A stretch of 64,000 nucleotides of DNA, taken from the NCBI RefSeq assembly GCF_000349325.1, contig NC_020504.1:8350326-8414325 (forward strand). Reading direction: 5' to 3'. The stretch comes from Streptomyces davaonensis JCM 4913 (GTDB lineage Bacteria > Actinomycetota > Actinomycetes > Streptomycetales > Streptomycetaceae). Under the pieces are notes generated by a model. The model was not told the origin of the DNA and made no database searches. It saw only the letters and a program-made list of their open reading frames with translations. Below, piece by piece: positions 42,279-50,232 of this stretch. How positions within the stretch are numbered: the first letter of the stretch is position 1; every line of letters begins with the position of its first letter. Made by a program: the position numbers and the translations under genes.

Positions 42279-43620
42279 CGGACCGCGGGGCCGTGGCGGT
42301 GGCGCCGGCGGCCCCGGTCGTGGTGCGTTCCCGTCTGACCACGATCCCCTTCGACGTGGGCGTGTTGCTGATATCGGCCGTGCTGTCCATGTGGCCCGTC
42401 CGCCGCTCATACGCCGCGCTGCCGCTCCAGCCCAGTGTCGGCACGGTCCGTGCCCTGTGCGATCCGGGGCGGTCGGGCGCCAGGGGCGACCCGTGATCCG
42501 GGAGGCGCAGCGCGTCGGCGTCGGGACGGGGGGTCCCCGGGTCGGTGTACCGCAGCAGGGCGCCCACGCCCTCGTACAGCCTCAGCTCGCTCTCCGGTAC
42601 GACGACCAGCTCGGCACCGGTGCCGACGAGGGCCCGGACGAGGGCCTCGTCGGCGCGCTCCTCGCGAGGGGCCCGCACGCCGAAGGACATCAGCTCCGCC
42701 TCGGTCAGCGCGAGCTGAGTGGGCTGGGAGCCCGCCCAGAGCCGCAGCGAAGACCCTGGCGGCCGGTTCACCAGCAGTGCCGCGACCTGGCCGCGCTGGA
42801 GGGCGGCGACGGTGGCGGCCAGCCCCTCCGTCATGGGTCCGTCCAGGGCACGCCGGCCGATGAAGATGTCCACGAGTTCACGGTCGTGCGCGGCCATGCG
42901 GCCGCGGAAGATGCCGTCGAGCTGCGGCTCCAACAGGGCGCGTCCGGTGTCGGTGGGGGTCCGGCCGCCCACGCGTACGACCTTGTCCCGCAGGGTGTGC
43001 GGCAGGCGGCGGATCAGTACGTTGCACGCCCACTCGTCCCCGCCCACGACGACGGCGTCGGCATGGGCACGCCGCGCCCGTTCGTCCAGCCGGTGGCCGA
43101 GCCGGAGGGAGGCGCGGTGCCAGGTCGCCACCGCGACCCTGCGGTGCAGCCGCTCACCCGGGGTGACGGTGGACGCTGGCCAGGTGCCGGTCTCCGCCTC
43201 CAGAAATACCCAGCCGTGGGTCTCCGCGGTCGGAAGGCCACCGTAGTGGACGACTACGGCCATGTAGGGGATCTCCGGAACGTGCTGGGTGACCAGGGGC
43301 ATCGCGTCCGGCAGGGTGCTGTAGCGCGCGGAGTCGTGTTCGGGCGGCCTGGGCAGCTCCCCGTTGAGGACGAGCGCGCCGTGGGCGGCGAAGATGGCCT
43401 GACCGTGTGCCCCCGGCACCCCTGTGTCGGCGCCCACCTCCTCCTCCAGTACGTTCAGCAGCGCCCGGTCCGAGCCCTGACGGGACAGGCTCTCGCGCAG
43501 CCGCCGCCAGCGCAGCGCGATCGCCCGCTCGGGATGCTCGACGTCTCGGGACGTGTCCAGGTAAACGGAGGCGAACGGGCCTGGCTCCGCGTAGAGGGGT
43601 TCAAGGAACGACAACCTCAT
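42268..43620 (-). CDS. Bacterial eRF1-like (baeRF2/Rv2629-type) ribosome-associated protein
   Basis: A 450-residue protein of the bacterial archaeo-eukaryotic release factor type, resembling mycobacterial Rv2629 and its relatives. N-terminal: FASVYLDTSRDVEHPERAIA. Central: ADAVVVGGDEWACNVLIRRL and VDIFIGRRALDGPMTEGLAA. C-terminal: GTGAELVVVPESELRLYEGVGALLRY. The related factor Balon binds the ribosomal A site during hibernation, so a role in dormancy or ribosome rescue is likely here. The last ~80 residues are a low-complexity tail. ATG 43620 has GAGGAG 5 bases upstream; a GTG two codons before lacks spacing. Confidence 0.82.
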   Translation of the reverse strand: MRLSFLEPLYAEPGPFASVYLDTSRDVEHPERAIALRWRRLRESLSRQGSDRALLNVLEEEVGADTGVPGAHGQAIFAAHGALVLNGELPRPPEHDSARYSTLPDAMPLVTQHVPEIPYMAVVVHYGGLPTAETHGWVFLEAETGTWPASTVTPGERLHRRVAVATWHRASLRLGHRLDERARRAHADAVVVGGDEWACNVLIRRLPHTLRDKVVRVGGRTPTDTGRALLEPQLDGIFRGRMAAHDRELVDIFIGRRALDGPMTEGLAATVAALQRGQVAALLVNRPPGSSLRLWAGSQPTQLALTEAELMSFGVRAPREERADEALVRALVGTGAELVVVPESELRLYEGVGALLRYTDPGTPRPDADALRLPDHGSPLAPDRPGSHRARTVPTLGWSGSAAYERRTGHMDSTADISNTPTSKGIVVRRERTTTGAAGATATAPRSDGP

Positions 43621-43960
43621 CGCCACTCCTCGTCGATGGCCCCCCTCCTTTGATGATGCGCGCCCCGGGGGGCGATGGAGCTCGACGAGCGCAAAGCGGT
43701 GCGGAACGCGGGGCGGTCAGGCGCCGGCCGGCAGCAGCCGCCCCATCGTGAGCAGGGTGGCGGCGACCAGGCCGTCGAGCACCGCCAAGCCGCGGGCCGG
43801 GACAGCAGGCCGCTGAGCAGCCCGGCTCCGTAGCCGGATGAAGGAGCAGTCTGCGCGGGAGCACCGGGGTCGAGGCAGCACCGGGACCGCAGCCTCCCAT
43901 CGTTGCCATGGATCACCCAGTGGAGCTGTGGCAGGCCTATCGGTAGGGTCGGGGTTGTCT
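43621..43960. other. Gene-poor stretch with no intact gene
   Basis: No reading frame here has convincing coding character. On the minus strand around 43717-43830 a fragment reads GLAVLDGLVAATLLTMGRLL and ends at a stop. It could be the C-terminal helix of a lost membrane protein, but it cannot be assigned. Confidence 0.4.
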
Positions 43961-44035
43961 TGGCGGAGGTTGGTGGACACCAACAAGGACAACCCGAACC
44001 GACAGGTGCGCATCACCTTTCTTGCGGGGTCGTGA
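43961..44035 (+). pseudogene. yjbQ 3'-end relic
   Basis: The last 24 codons read LVDTNKDNPNRQVRITFLAG plus one residue and a TGA, against CLVDTNRDNPERQVRLSFLG at the end of the intact yjbQ four kilobases away. Upstream of residue 1 the similarity stops abruptly. This is the tail of a second, diverged yjbQ, with the rest deleted. At about 70% identity it is not a recent copy. Confidence 0.75.
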
Positions 44036-44043
44036 GCTTGTCC

Positions 44044-44679
44044 TCATCGCGGCTGCCGGCCTCTGACGAGTGCAGTGGGCAGTGATGCGTCCAGGAACAG
44101 ATCACGCGGCAGTGCCAGTTCGAAGCGCTGTTCCAGTACGGCGAGAGAGGCACGGTGCGCCGTGTCCCTCTCCCTCTCCTCCGGGATCCCGGCCGCGACG
44201 ATTTCAGCGCGGACGACGTCGGCGCCAGGGCCGGTGATCTCCTGCGACCAGGTGCGCATGTACATGCCGAAGCCGCACACGTAGCGGTCGTCGTGGAAGT
44301 AGGCGAATGCGGGTGGCGGGACCTTCGGGTTCTGCTTCTCGTAGTAGAGCTCGAAGACGTGGGCCCCGTTCCGGGATGTCCCGTCGTGGTACGCGGGTCC
44401 GAGGACGGACGGCCAGTGGCCGTAGGCGATGGCGAAGCCCAGGCCGGTGTGGTCGCCGTAGCGGACGGCGATGCTGTCGGCGTCGCCGCGCTCCGCGTCG
44501 AGCCCGTCGATGAGTGCTTCGGCCTGCGGCCCGGTGGCGGCCTGGACCGGTACGGGGCCGCCGGGACCGGCGAGGCGTGCGGCGAGCTGTTCGCCGGTCA
44601 GGCCCTGGGTCAGCTTGATGCAGTAGCCGAGCAAGGAGGTGTCCTCGTCGGCTATCCATGTGATCCCGCCGGAACTCAC
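44044..44679 (-). CDS. Hypothetical protein, loosely DUF6461-like
   Basis: A 211-residue cytosolic protein with no known catalytic motif. The layout (an N-terminal YCIKLTQGLTGEQLAARL segment, a central Trp/His-rich strand region and a closing helix with LAVLEQRFELALP) loosely recalls DUF6461 proteins, but the match is weak. The GTG at 44679 is used: GGAG lies 8 bases upstream, and the frame above it is low-complexity. It ends 8 bases from the yjbQ relic. Function unknown. Confidence 0.6.
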   Translation of the reverse strand: MSSGGITWIADEDTSLLGYCIKLTQGLTGEQLAARLAGPGGPVPVQAATGPQAEALIDGLDAERGDADSIAVRYGDHTGLGFAIAYGHWPSVLGPAYHDGTSRNGAHVFELYYEKQNPKVPPPAFAYFHDDRYVCGFGMYMRTWSQEITGPGADVVRAEIVAAGIPEERERDTAHRASLAVLEQRFELALPRDLFLDASLPTALVRGRQPR

Positions 44680-44773
44680 TGCGTGTCTCCGTTCTCCGGT
44701 GTGGCGCGGCCCGGGGTCGGCCCTGCGACCGGCCCCGGGCCGCACATCACATGCGGTGTGCGTCAGTAACGTG

Positions 44774-44926
44774 CTACCGGATGTCGCACTTGATTGTCGG
44801 CTTCCAGGCGTCGCACCTGTCGAAGCCCGGCGTCCTGACGAAATACGCGCCCTGATCGATCAGCCGGAGCTCCTTGGCGAACGTGGGAAAGCGGCTCATC
44901 GAGGTGGAGTTGACCCACCCGGACAT
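44774..44926 (-). CDS. Small two-cysteine protein, 50 aa, possibly a fragment
   Basis: A short frame ending in the sequence GAYFVRTPGFDRCDAWKPTI followed by KCDIR and a stop. The composition (Trp, Tyr, Phe, two Cys) is unlike a shadow frame. The ATG at 44926 has no clear Shine-Dalgarno site, and coding character seems to continue upstream without another start, so it may be the C-terminus of a truncated gene. No family is recognised. Confidence 0.35.
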   Translation of the reverse strand: MSGWVNSTSMSRFPTFAKELRLIDQGAYFVRTPGFDRCDAWKPTIKCDIR

Positions 44927-45297
44927 CGCGGACCGGCCACACACTTCGGACCACGTCGGCGCGGCCGTCCCGCGAGCTCATGGCTGTGCAAGTCCCGTGG
45001 GGCGCAGGCCGGTTGGTGGTTTGAGTCGCGCTGGAACCTTCCTACAGGCCGCCGCGTTGCCGTTCCTAGGTCATCAATTGGGGCGTTCAGCCTGAAACGC
45101 AGGTAGTGGACGGTGATGAGGCCGACGTTTAGCGAGGGTTGCGGCGCGGATCAGCCAAACCCTGGCAAGCGGTGGCTACCGTGAGCCATACGGATGACTC
45201 CGCGCACGGCGCCTGCCCGGCCGCGACGAGCGCCCCGGGAGTGGTGCGGGGGGACGATCCGGGTGCGCCGCCTGCTGTCGCTCATCCGCCGCGCGGT
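44927..45297. other. Gene-poor stretch
   Basis: No supported gene, RNA or repeat. Frames here are short and lack the coding bias of neighbours. The tract leads into a transposase relic. Confidence 0.4.
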
Positions 45298-45363
45298 CAA
45301 CCCACCCCGACCTAAGCCTCCTGGGCCAACCCGATCGAGGCGCACTTCGACCCGCTGCGCCAG
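45298..45363 (+). pseudogene. IS630-type transposase relic
   Basis: The frame reads QPTPT, a TAA stop, then ASWANPIEAHFDPLRQ. Intact IS630-type transposases have TPTYASWANPIEAHFGPLR at this point, so the stop replaces the Tyr codon by a single base change. Neither end of the transposase nor inverted terminal repeats can be found. It is a small leftover of an old insertion. Confidence 0.65.
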
Positions 45364-45578
45364 TGCAGCCGGGCGGCGCCCACTCCCGAACCGAACGACG
45401 TCGCCTGGACGGGGGCTATCTGCGGGACGAGCCCCTGGCCCGGACACGGCTGGGGGCTCGCTGAGACCGCATGTCGCGGACATCGGACTCCGTGTCGGGC
45501 GCACACGGTGTGGGTCGTTAGGTGCGGTTGACCTTCCTGAGGTGACGGTGATTCGGTCGACTGCCTGGTGGTGAGCGG

Positions 45579-45633
45579 GCGATCCGGACCGGCTGAGGCG
45601 AGCGGTCCGGGTTGGCTGAAGCGGGCGGTCCGG
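45579..45633 (+). repeat. Three direct repeats with 23-base period
   Basis: GCGATCCGG at 45579, GCGGTCCGG at 45602 and GCGGTCCGG at 45625 are each 23 bases apart, and a GGCTGARGCG element recurs in the two spacers. The regular period resembles an iteron or a phased protein-binding array. They lie 136-190 bases upstream of the primase-like gene. Confidence 0.6.
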
Positions 45634-45670
45634 ATTAATTCGCCAGGGTTCGCCACCCCTTCCGAGCAGT

Positions 45671-45694
45671 GCATTTATCTACAAGGATGAATGC
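45671..45694. promoter_or_regulatory. Low-GC inverted repeat upstream of a small gene
   Basis: GCATTTATC and GATGAATGC pair over 9 bases (one G-T) around a 6-base centre, in a stretch that is unusually AT-rich for this genome. It lies 75 bases upstream of the next start codon and could be an operator or part of a promoter. Confidence 0.4.
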
Positions 45695-45768
45695 CTCAGG
45701 TCAGGCGGTCCCGGCGGCGAGGGAGACGTATGTCCTGTCCATGGGCTGACGGAACCTGGAGGTCCGCC

Positions 45769-46281
45769 ATGCGAGGAACCACACGACGGGCCACGGAATG
45801 GCTATCCGCCGCCGCGACCGACCCACGCGCCTGCAAACGGCAGTGGCACGGAGAGGACGGGGTGGCGGCGCTGGCCTGCGGGCGATTCTGGGACGTGCTG
45901 AGCGTGCCGGTCGAACTGGGCGTGCTGGCCCTCGACGCCCTGCTGTGCATCCCGCAGCCGCCCGGTCCGGCACTGGCCGACACCGTCGCCGGCCGGGTGG
46001 GCTTCTTCCTGCCGCCCGATCCGCTCGGCCACTGGATCGGCTCCGACGTCCGCTATCTGGGCAAGGGTTCGTGGATCACGGTGCCCGCGCCGCACCGGGC
46101 CGTGGGGCGCCTGCGGTGGCTGATCCCACCGGACGGCGCCGGTGCGTTATTCCTCCCCGCTGCCGTGGAGTTGGCCCTACAGCAGGCACTCGGCGTCCTC
46201 ACCGCGCAGGCCAACGCGCGCGGACGCTGCCCCATGTGCGGGGCACTGAGCACCGGACCCCGAATCCCGGGCGACGACTGA
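45769..46281 (+). CDS. Small primase/polymerase-like hypothetical protein
   Basis: A 170-residue protein. RATEWLSAAATDPRACKRQW opens it, then GEDGVAALACGRFWDVLSVP, ADTVAGRVGFFLPPD, and VGRLRWLIPPDGAGALF, and a CPMC pair near the end. This pattern resembles short Streptomyces proteins annotated as bifunctional DNA primase/polymerase-like, which occur near integrative elements, but the catalytic residues of a true primase are not identifiable. GGAGG lies 7 bases before the ATG. The neighbouring relics and repeats fit an old mobile-element site. Confidence 0.6.
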   Translation: MRGTTRRATEWLSAAATDPRACKRQWHGEDGVAALACGRFWDVLSVPVELGVLALDALLCIPQPPGPALADTVAGRVGFFLPPDPLGHWIGSDVRYLGKGSWITVPAPHRAVGRLRWLIPPDGAGALFLPAAVELALQQALGVLTAQANARGRCPMCGALSTGPRIPGDD

Positions 46282-46518
46282 CCCCGCCGAGGGGAACCAG
46301 GCCTCCGACGCCAGGCAGGACGGGACCAGGGCGGCGGTCCACTGGGCATCCCGGGCACCAGGGACCATCCGGCCCCGCGCCTGCCACTCGGTGACCAAGG
46401 CCGCATAGATGGGCGGATTCCTCTGGGTCCTCTGGGCTGACGCGGAGAGTCCGGCAGGGCGCGCTCGCCGCTCTTCGTTCGCCGGGACGAGGGACCCTGT
46501 GGTGACTGTGCGATCCAT
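46177..46518 (-). CDS. Uncertain ORF antisense to the primase-like gene end
   Basis: A 113-codon frame. Its middle, PPIYAALVTEWQARGRMVPG, has a protein-like look recalling short actinomycete element proteins. However, the last 35 codons overlap the primase-like gene on the other strand and lose coding character. It may be a frameshifted remnant. The rest of the 390-base gap to the Lrp gene shows nothing else. Confidence 0.2.
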   Translation of the reverse strand: MDRTVTTGSLVPANEERRARPAGLSASAQRTQRNPPIYAALVTEWQARGRMVPGARDAQWTAALVPSCLASEAWFPSAGSVVARDSGSGAQCPAHGAASARVGLRGEDAECLL

Positions 46519-46671
46519 GTCGCTGCCAACGCGTCGGAGTGCGGCGAGGGTGCGCGCCCGTCCTCCGGAACGCCCGCATCAGGGGAAACACGGTCCCTCG
46601 ATCGGGGCCATGCGGTTATCCGACAGGCATACACCGGCACCGACCGGTCGGCGCCCACCATGGTGCACGAC

Positions 46672-47712
46672 TCACCTGGTCGACCTTCGCGTCGCAGCAT
46701 GAGGGCGCTCCGCCACCGTCGGGAGCAACAGGGGGCCCGCTCGCTTGGCACGGCGTTGAACCAGGGCGGTTTCCAGGCGGGCGATGCCCGGGAGGGCGGC
46801 CAAGTCGTCGGCCAGGTAGTCGTGCAGGGCCGCCGTGTCAGGGCACTGGATCATGGCGAAGACCGAGGTGCGCCCCGTTGTGACGGCGGCGAAGGCGACC
46901 GCCGTGTGCCGTGACAGTGCCTCGGTCACCTCGCCCAGCGCGGCCGGTGCCACCTCCAGCCACAGCAGCGCCTCCAGCGGGTAGCCGAAGTGGGCCGGGC
47001 TCACGTCCACCTCGAAATGCAGCACCCCGGCGGCCCGCAGCCCGGCGATGCGGCGCCGCACGGTCGAGGCCGACCACTCGGTGGCGGCGGCCAGATGCGC
47101 CACGTCCGCCCGCCCGTCCAGGGCCAGTTCGCCCACCAGCCGCGCCTCCCCGTCGCCCCAGCCGGACGGCTCGGCAAGGTCGTCCAGGTCGTCCGGTGGC
47201 TCCGGAGCGGTGTCGAGAAGGGCCGCCTGCTCGGCTGCGTCCAACGCGCTCGTCCGGCCCGCCCAGCCGCCGACCCCGGCGACCGGGCGCAGCACGCAGC
47301 ACGCCTCGACGTCACGGATTCCTTGGGTCCGGAACAGATGGTCGAACAGCGGACGTCCGGCCTCCGTCCCTTCGATCGGAGTGCGCACCATGCAGGTCAG
47401 CCGTGTCCCGCCGACGACCGGAGCGATCCACGAGGTGTCGTCCCGCTGCGCGAGGGCGGCGGTCAGCGCCTCGACGGTGTCCGGCGCGCAGTCGATGCGG
47501 ACGAACCAGTCGAGCATGCCGATCCGTCGACTGTCGACGAGTCCGACGACCCGGACCACCAGCGCCGACCGCAGCCGGTGGTAGCGGCGCGCCACCGTGC
47601 GCTCCGGCGCGCCCAGCACGGCGGCGATACGGCTGAAGGAGGCCCGCCCGTCGATCTGGAGCGCATGGATCAGACGGCGATCCAGCGCGTCGAGTGTGAC
47701 GGATTGCGTCAC
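46672..47712 (-). CDS. Double-domain Lrp/AsnC family regulator
   Basis: A 346-residue regulator made of two consecutive Lrp/AsnC units. Unit 1 has the helix-turn-helix LDRRLIHALQIDGRASFSRIAAVLGAPERTVARR and a ligand-binding half. Unit 2 starts near residue 185 (LVGELALDGRADVAHLAAAT and EWSASTVRRRIAGLRAAGVL) followed by its own RAM-like half ending AALPGIARLETALV. Such fused forms are common in Streptomyces. It is divergent from the VOC/DoxX pair, which it probably controls. The last 30 residues are a basic tail. Confidence 0.87.
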   Translation of the reverse strand: MTQSVTLDALDRRLIHALQIDGRASFSRIAAVLGAPERTVARRYHRLRSALVVRVVGLVDSRRIGMLDWFVRIDCAPDTVEALTAALAQRDDTSWIAPVVGGTRLTCMVRTPIEGTEAGRPLFDHLFRTQGIRDVEACCVLRPVAGVGGWAGRTSALDAAEQAALLDTAPEPPDDLDDLAEPSGWGDGEARLVGELALDGRADVAHLAAATEWSASTVRRRIAGLRAAGVLHFEVDVSPAHFGYPLEALLWLEVAPAALGEVTEALSRHTAVAFAAVTTGRTSVFAMIQCPDTAALHDYLADDLAALPGIARLETALVQRRAKRAGPLLLPTVAERPHAATRRSTR

Positions 47713-47835
47713 CAGGCCCTCCTGAAACGTCTGAACACGTCGATGCCGGGGACATTAAAGCGTGCTGCGGAGCACCGGGCAGGACGCTGACGGCGACGAC
47801 CCCAGAAAGGGCGACCACCCCAGAAAGGCAGACCC

Positions 47836-48225
47836 ATGTTGACCGTCCTCCCCATCCGCTACGTCGCCGACGTCGAGGCGTCCCGCACCTTCTACGCCGG
47901 GCTGGGCCTCGACGTGCGGCAGGAACCCGGCGCGGCCGTCTGGGTCCGCCTGGACGCCTCCGCGGGCGCCGTCGGCGTCCATGCCGCCGCCGTCTCGCAG
48001 GGCCGCGTGCCCGGCACCACGGAACTGGGCTTCGCCACGGAGGAGCCGCTGGAGGAGATCGCGCAGCGGCTCGAACGCGACGGTTACCCCTACGAACTCG
48101 TCGAGGAGAACTTCGGCCACAGCATCCGGGTCACCGACCCGGACGGGGTAGTCGTCCAGATCCAGCACATCGACTCCGACACCGTGCGCAGGTCGGCCGC
48201 GGCGGTGGCGGAGGACGCCGTCTGA
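47836..48225 (+). CDS. VOC superfamily (glyoxalase-like) protein
   Basis: A 129-residue vicinal-oxygen-chelate fold protein. The opening strand LPIRYVADVEASRTFYAGLG and the closing IRVTDPDGVVVQIQHID are typical. Metal ligands are less clear, so it may be an enzyme or a binding (resistance-type) protein. It lies 61 bases upstream of a DoxX-like gene on the same strand and is divergent from the Lrp regulator, so these probably form a regulated unit. Confidence 0.88.
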   Translation: MLTVLPIRYVADVEASRTFYAGLGLDVRQEPGAAVWVRLDASAGAVGVHAAAVSQGRVPGTTELGFATEEPLEEIAQRLERDGYPYELVEENFGHSIRVTDPDGVVVQIQHIDSDTVRRSAAAVAEDAV

Positions 48226-48286
48226 CCGGAAGGCGTCAGCCCCCAGACGTCAGTCACCACGCTCATCACTTCAGGAAGATCCGGCC

Positions 48287-48748
48287 ATGGAACCGCTCGC
48301 CACGCTCGTCGCCGTCACCGGCCTACTGACGCTCGCCGGGGCGCTCGGGGCCGAACGGCTCCGTCGGCCGACCACCGCACTGCGGGGCGGTCTGGCGGCC
48401 ATGTTCACCGTCACCGGGGGCGCGCACTTCATCGGGATGCGCGAGGAGATCGTCGACATGGTGCCGTCGGCTCTGCCGGCCCCGGGTCTGCTCGTCACAC
48501 TGACCGGCATCGCCGAAATCGCCTGCGCGGTCGGGTTGTTGTGGTCGCGGACCGCTCGGGCCGCGGCGGCCGCGCTCAGTGTGATGCTGGTCGTGATGTT
48601 CCCCGCCAATGTGTACGCCGCCGACGGTGACGTGCCGTGGTGGGACCGGCTCGGCCCCCGGACGGCCATGCAGGTCGTCTTCCTCGCGGCCACCGTCACG
48701 GTGCTGGTTCGGCATGGGAGGGCGGCCGCGGAACCTTCCTTGCGGTAG
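48287..48748 (+). CDS. DoxX-like membrane protein
   Basis: A 153-residue protein with four hydrophobic helices, of the DoxX-like family. It has AAMFTVTGGAHFIGMREEIV after the first helix, LTGIAEIACAVGLLWSRTA in the second, and the closing pattern PANVYAADGDVPWWDRLGPR then AMQVVFL. DoxX-type proteins are linked to redox or thiol stress, though the role here is unknown. It is probably co-transcribed with the VOC gene. Confidence 0.82.
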   Translation: MEPLATLVAVTGLLTLAGALGAERLRRPTTALRGGLAAMFTVTGGAHFIGMREEIVDMVPSALPAPGLLVTLTGIAEIACAVGLLWSRTARAAAAALSVMLVVMFPANVYAADGDVPWWDRLGPRTAMQVVFLAATVTVLVRHGRAAAEPSLR

Positions 48749-48763
48749 GGAAGAATGCTGGGC

Positions 48764-49099
48764 ATGACGACTTGAAGAGCACCGGCAGGGCGGCGGCGAT
48801 GGATCAAGGTCGGGACCTGGGACACCGTTCTCGACGGGGACCAATGGACCTGCGCCGCCTGCGGAACGCCGGTCCGCTCATACCAACACCGGTTCCATCC
48901 ACCCGAGTCCTCCCTGTATGAGCGCTGCCTTGGCGTCGCCTGGTGCTCGGGCTGCCGGATCTACTCCGCGAATATGGTTCACGTCCCCCGCTCGCGGAGG
49001 CTCGTCGACGCCCTGTCCTCCCTGCCTCCTGAGCGCCGGGAACGGCTGATACGTTCGGAAACAGGCTTGATCGATTTCCTGAACGCGCACGGCCGTTGA
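48764..49099 (+). pseudogene. Zinc-ribbon-like protein gene with TGA at codon 4
   Basis: A frame of 111 codons begins ATG ACG ACT TGA and then runs open to a TGA at 49097. After the early stop the product reads WIKVGTWDTVLDGDQWTCAA, then CGTPVRSYQHRFHPPESSLY, CLGVAWCSGCRIYSANMVHV and LPPERRERLIRSETGLIDFL. Two CxxC pairs (CAAC and CSGC) suggest a zinc ribbon. This is clearly protein-coding and resembles a common Streptomyces hypothetical family. No ATG, GTG or TTG lies between the TGA and the conserved part, so normal translation appears blocked. It may be a recent nonsense mutant, a readthrough case, or start at a rare codon. Confidence 0.7.
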
Positions 49100-49230
49100 C
49101 GCTTCCGGCGTAGGTCCAGAGCCCTCGTCCCCGAGCCTCCAAGATCATCCGGAAGTCCGATGCCGCCGTGTCGGGAGGGGAGCAGGCTTTCCGGTGAAGT
49201 GACGGACGAGTCGGAAACGGAGAGCGTGCC

Positions 49231-49749
49231 ATGTCGTACCCCGAGGACCTGACCTACCCGGAGCCCCGCTATCACGGTGACAAGGGAGAGGTGACCGCGG
49301 TCTTCCGCCGTGCGGACACCCCACCGGACCTTTCCTCCCCCGGCGGCTCGACGAGCTACCTCGCCACCAACGAATCGACGGGCGGCGAATTCGGCCTGTA
49401 CAAGGTGGATTTGGCCGCCCGTGCAGCCGGCGCCAAGACCCATTTCCACAAGGCCATGTCGGAGTCCTTCTACATCCTCTCCGGCGAACTGGAGCTCTAC
49501 AACGGCGAGAAGTGGGTCACGGGCCGCACCGGAGATTTCCTCTACGTCCCGGTCGGCGGCCTCCACGCCTTCCGCAACACCACCGACGAACCGACGTCCA
49601 TGCTCATGCTGTTCTCTCCGGGCGCCCCGCGCGAGGAGTACTTCGAACGCGTCGCGGAAATGTCCCAGCGCAGCAGCGAGGAACTCAAGCGGTTCAGGGT
49701 GCGCCACGACAGCTACTTCGTCGAGGACTTCGAATCCAGCGCGGAGTAG
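49231..49749 (+). CDS. Cupin-domain protein
   Basis: A 172-residue single-cupin protein. The first cupin motif shows AKTHFHKAMSESFYILSGELEL, with two His and a Glu as likely metal ligands. The second motif is GDFLYVPVGGLHAFRNTTDEP. A C-terminal helix follows. It may be a metal-dependent isomerase or dioxygenase, or a binding protein. GGAAACGGAGAG lies before the ATG. Standing alone, it could be related in role to the VOC/DoxX unit upstream. Confidence 0.85.
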   Translation: MSYPEDLTYPEPRYHGDKGEVTAVFRRADTPPDLSSPGGSTSYLATNESTGGEFGLYKVDLAARAAGAKTHFHKAMSESFYILSGELELYNGEKWVTGRTGDFLYVPVGGLHAFRNTTDEPTSMLMLFSPGAPREEYFERVAEMSQRSSEELKRFRVRHDSYFVEDFESSAE

Positions 49750-49767
49750 GCGGGATACGCATCACCG

Positions 49768-50229
49768 ATGAGCATCGAATTCGAGACGACCGGACCGGGC
49801 GCCGACGCCGCGCTGCTTGCCGCATTCGAGGGGCGTACGGGATTGAGGATCCCGGTCGCTTGCAGGCAGCTGCTCCACCGGCACAACGGGGGCGAGCTGC
49901 CGTCCAACTTCTTGGACACACCCACCGGCAGGGATGTCGGGGTCGGTGTCACCGAGATGCTGGGCGTTGATACCGGGGATGACTGCGACATCGAAGTACG
50001 GCTCCGAGAACTTCGGGGCCGCGCCCCGGATTGGTTCCTGCCTCTCTTCGATGCGGAGTGCGGCAATGTCGTCGGTGTATCGGTTTCTGACTCAGACGAG
50101 GGACGTGTCTACTTCTGGGATCACGAACGGGAAGGCACAGGCCGTGCTGTGGTCGAGGTGGCCGACACCCTCGACGCGTTCATGGAGTCGCTCCGTCCCG
50201 TCGACGACTGGGACGATGAGGACAACTAG
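49768..50229 (+). CDS. SMI1/KNR4 family protein
   Basis: A 153-residue SMI1/KNR4 (SUKH-type) protein. The core shows LRIPVACRQLLHRHNGGELP, then GDDCDIEVRLRELRGRAPDW with FLPLFDAECGNVVGVS, and the acidic end DAFMESLRPVDDWDDEDN. Such proteins are often immunity partners of polymorphic toxins or regulatory adaptors. No toxin gene is adjacent. It is followed after 3 bases by a GNAT acetyltransferase, suggesting one transcript. Confidence 0.8.
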   Translation: MSIEFETTGPGADAALLAAFEGRTGLRIPVACRQLLHRHNGGELPSNFLDTPTGRDVGVGVTEMLGVDTGDDCDIEVRLRELRGRAPDWFLPLFDAECGNVVGVSVSDSDEGRVYFWDHEREGTGRAVVEVADTLDAFMESLRPVDDWDDEDN

Positions 50230-50232
50230 TTG

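Noticed and set aside
44980..45060. A tRNA-like stretch (GGTTTGAGTC and flanking GC-rich arms)
   Set aside because: No complete cloverleaf or anticodon stem can be drawn, and the T-arm is not standard.
48773..48775. TGA as a selenocysteine codon
   Set aside because: The codon lies before the conserved domain, not at a catalytic site, and Streptomyces generally lacks the selenocysteine machinery. No evidence for an insertion element was seen.
49768..50229. SMI1/KNR4 protein as immunity gene of a toxin system
   Set aside because: No toxin, secretion signal or polymorphic-toxin repeat is adjacent to this or to the second SMI1 gene at 58358-58879.
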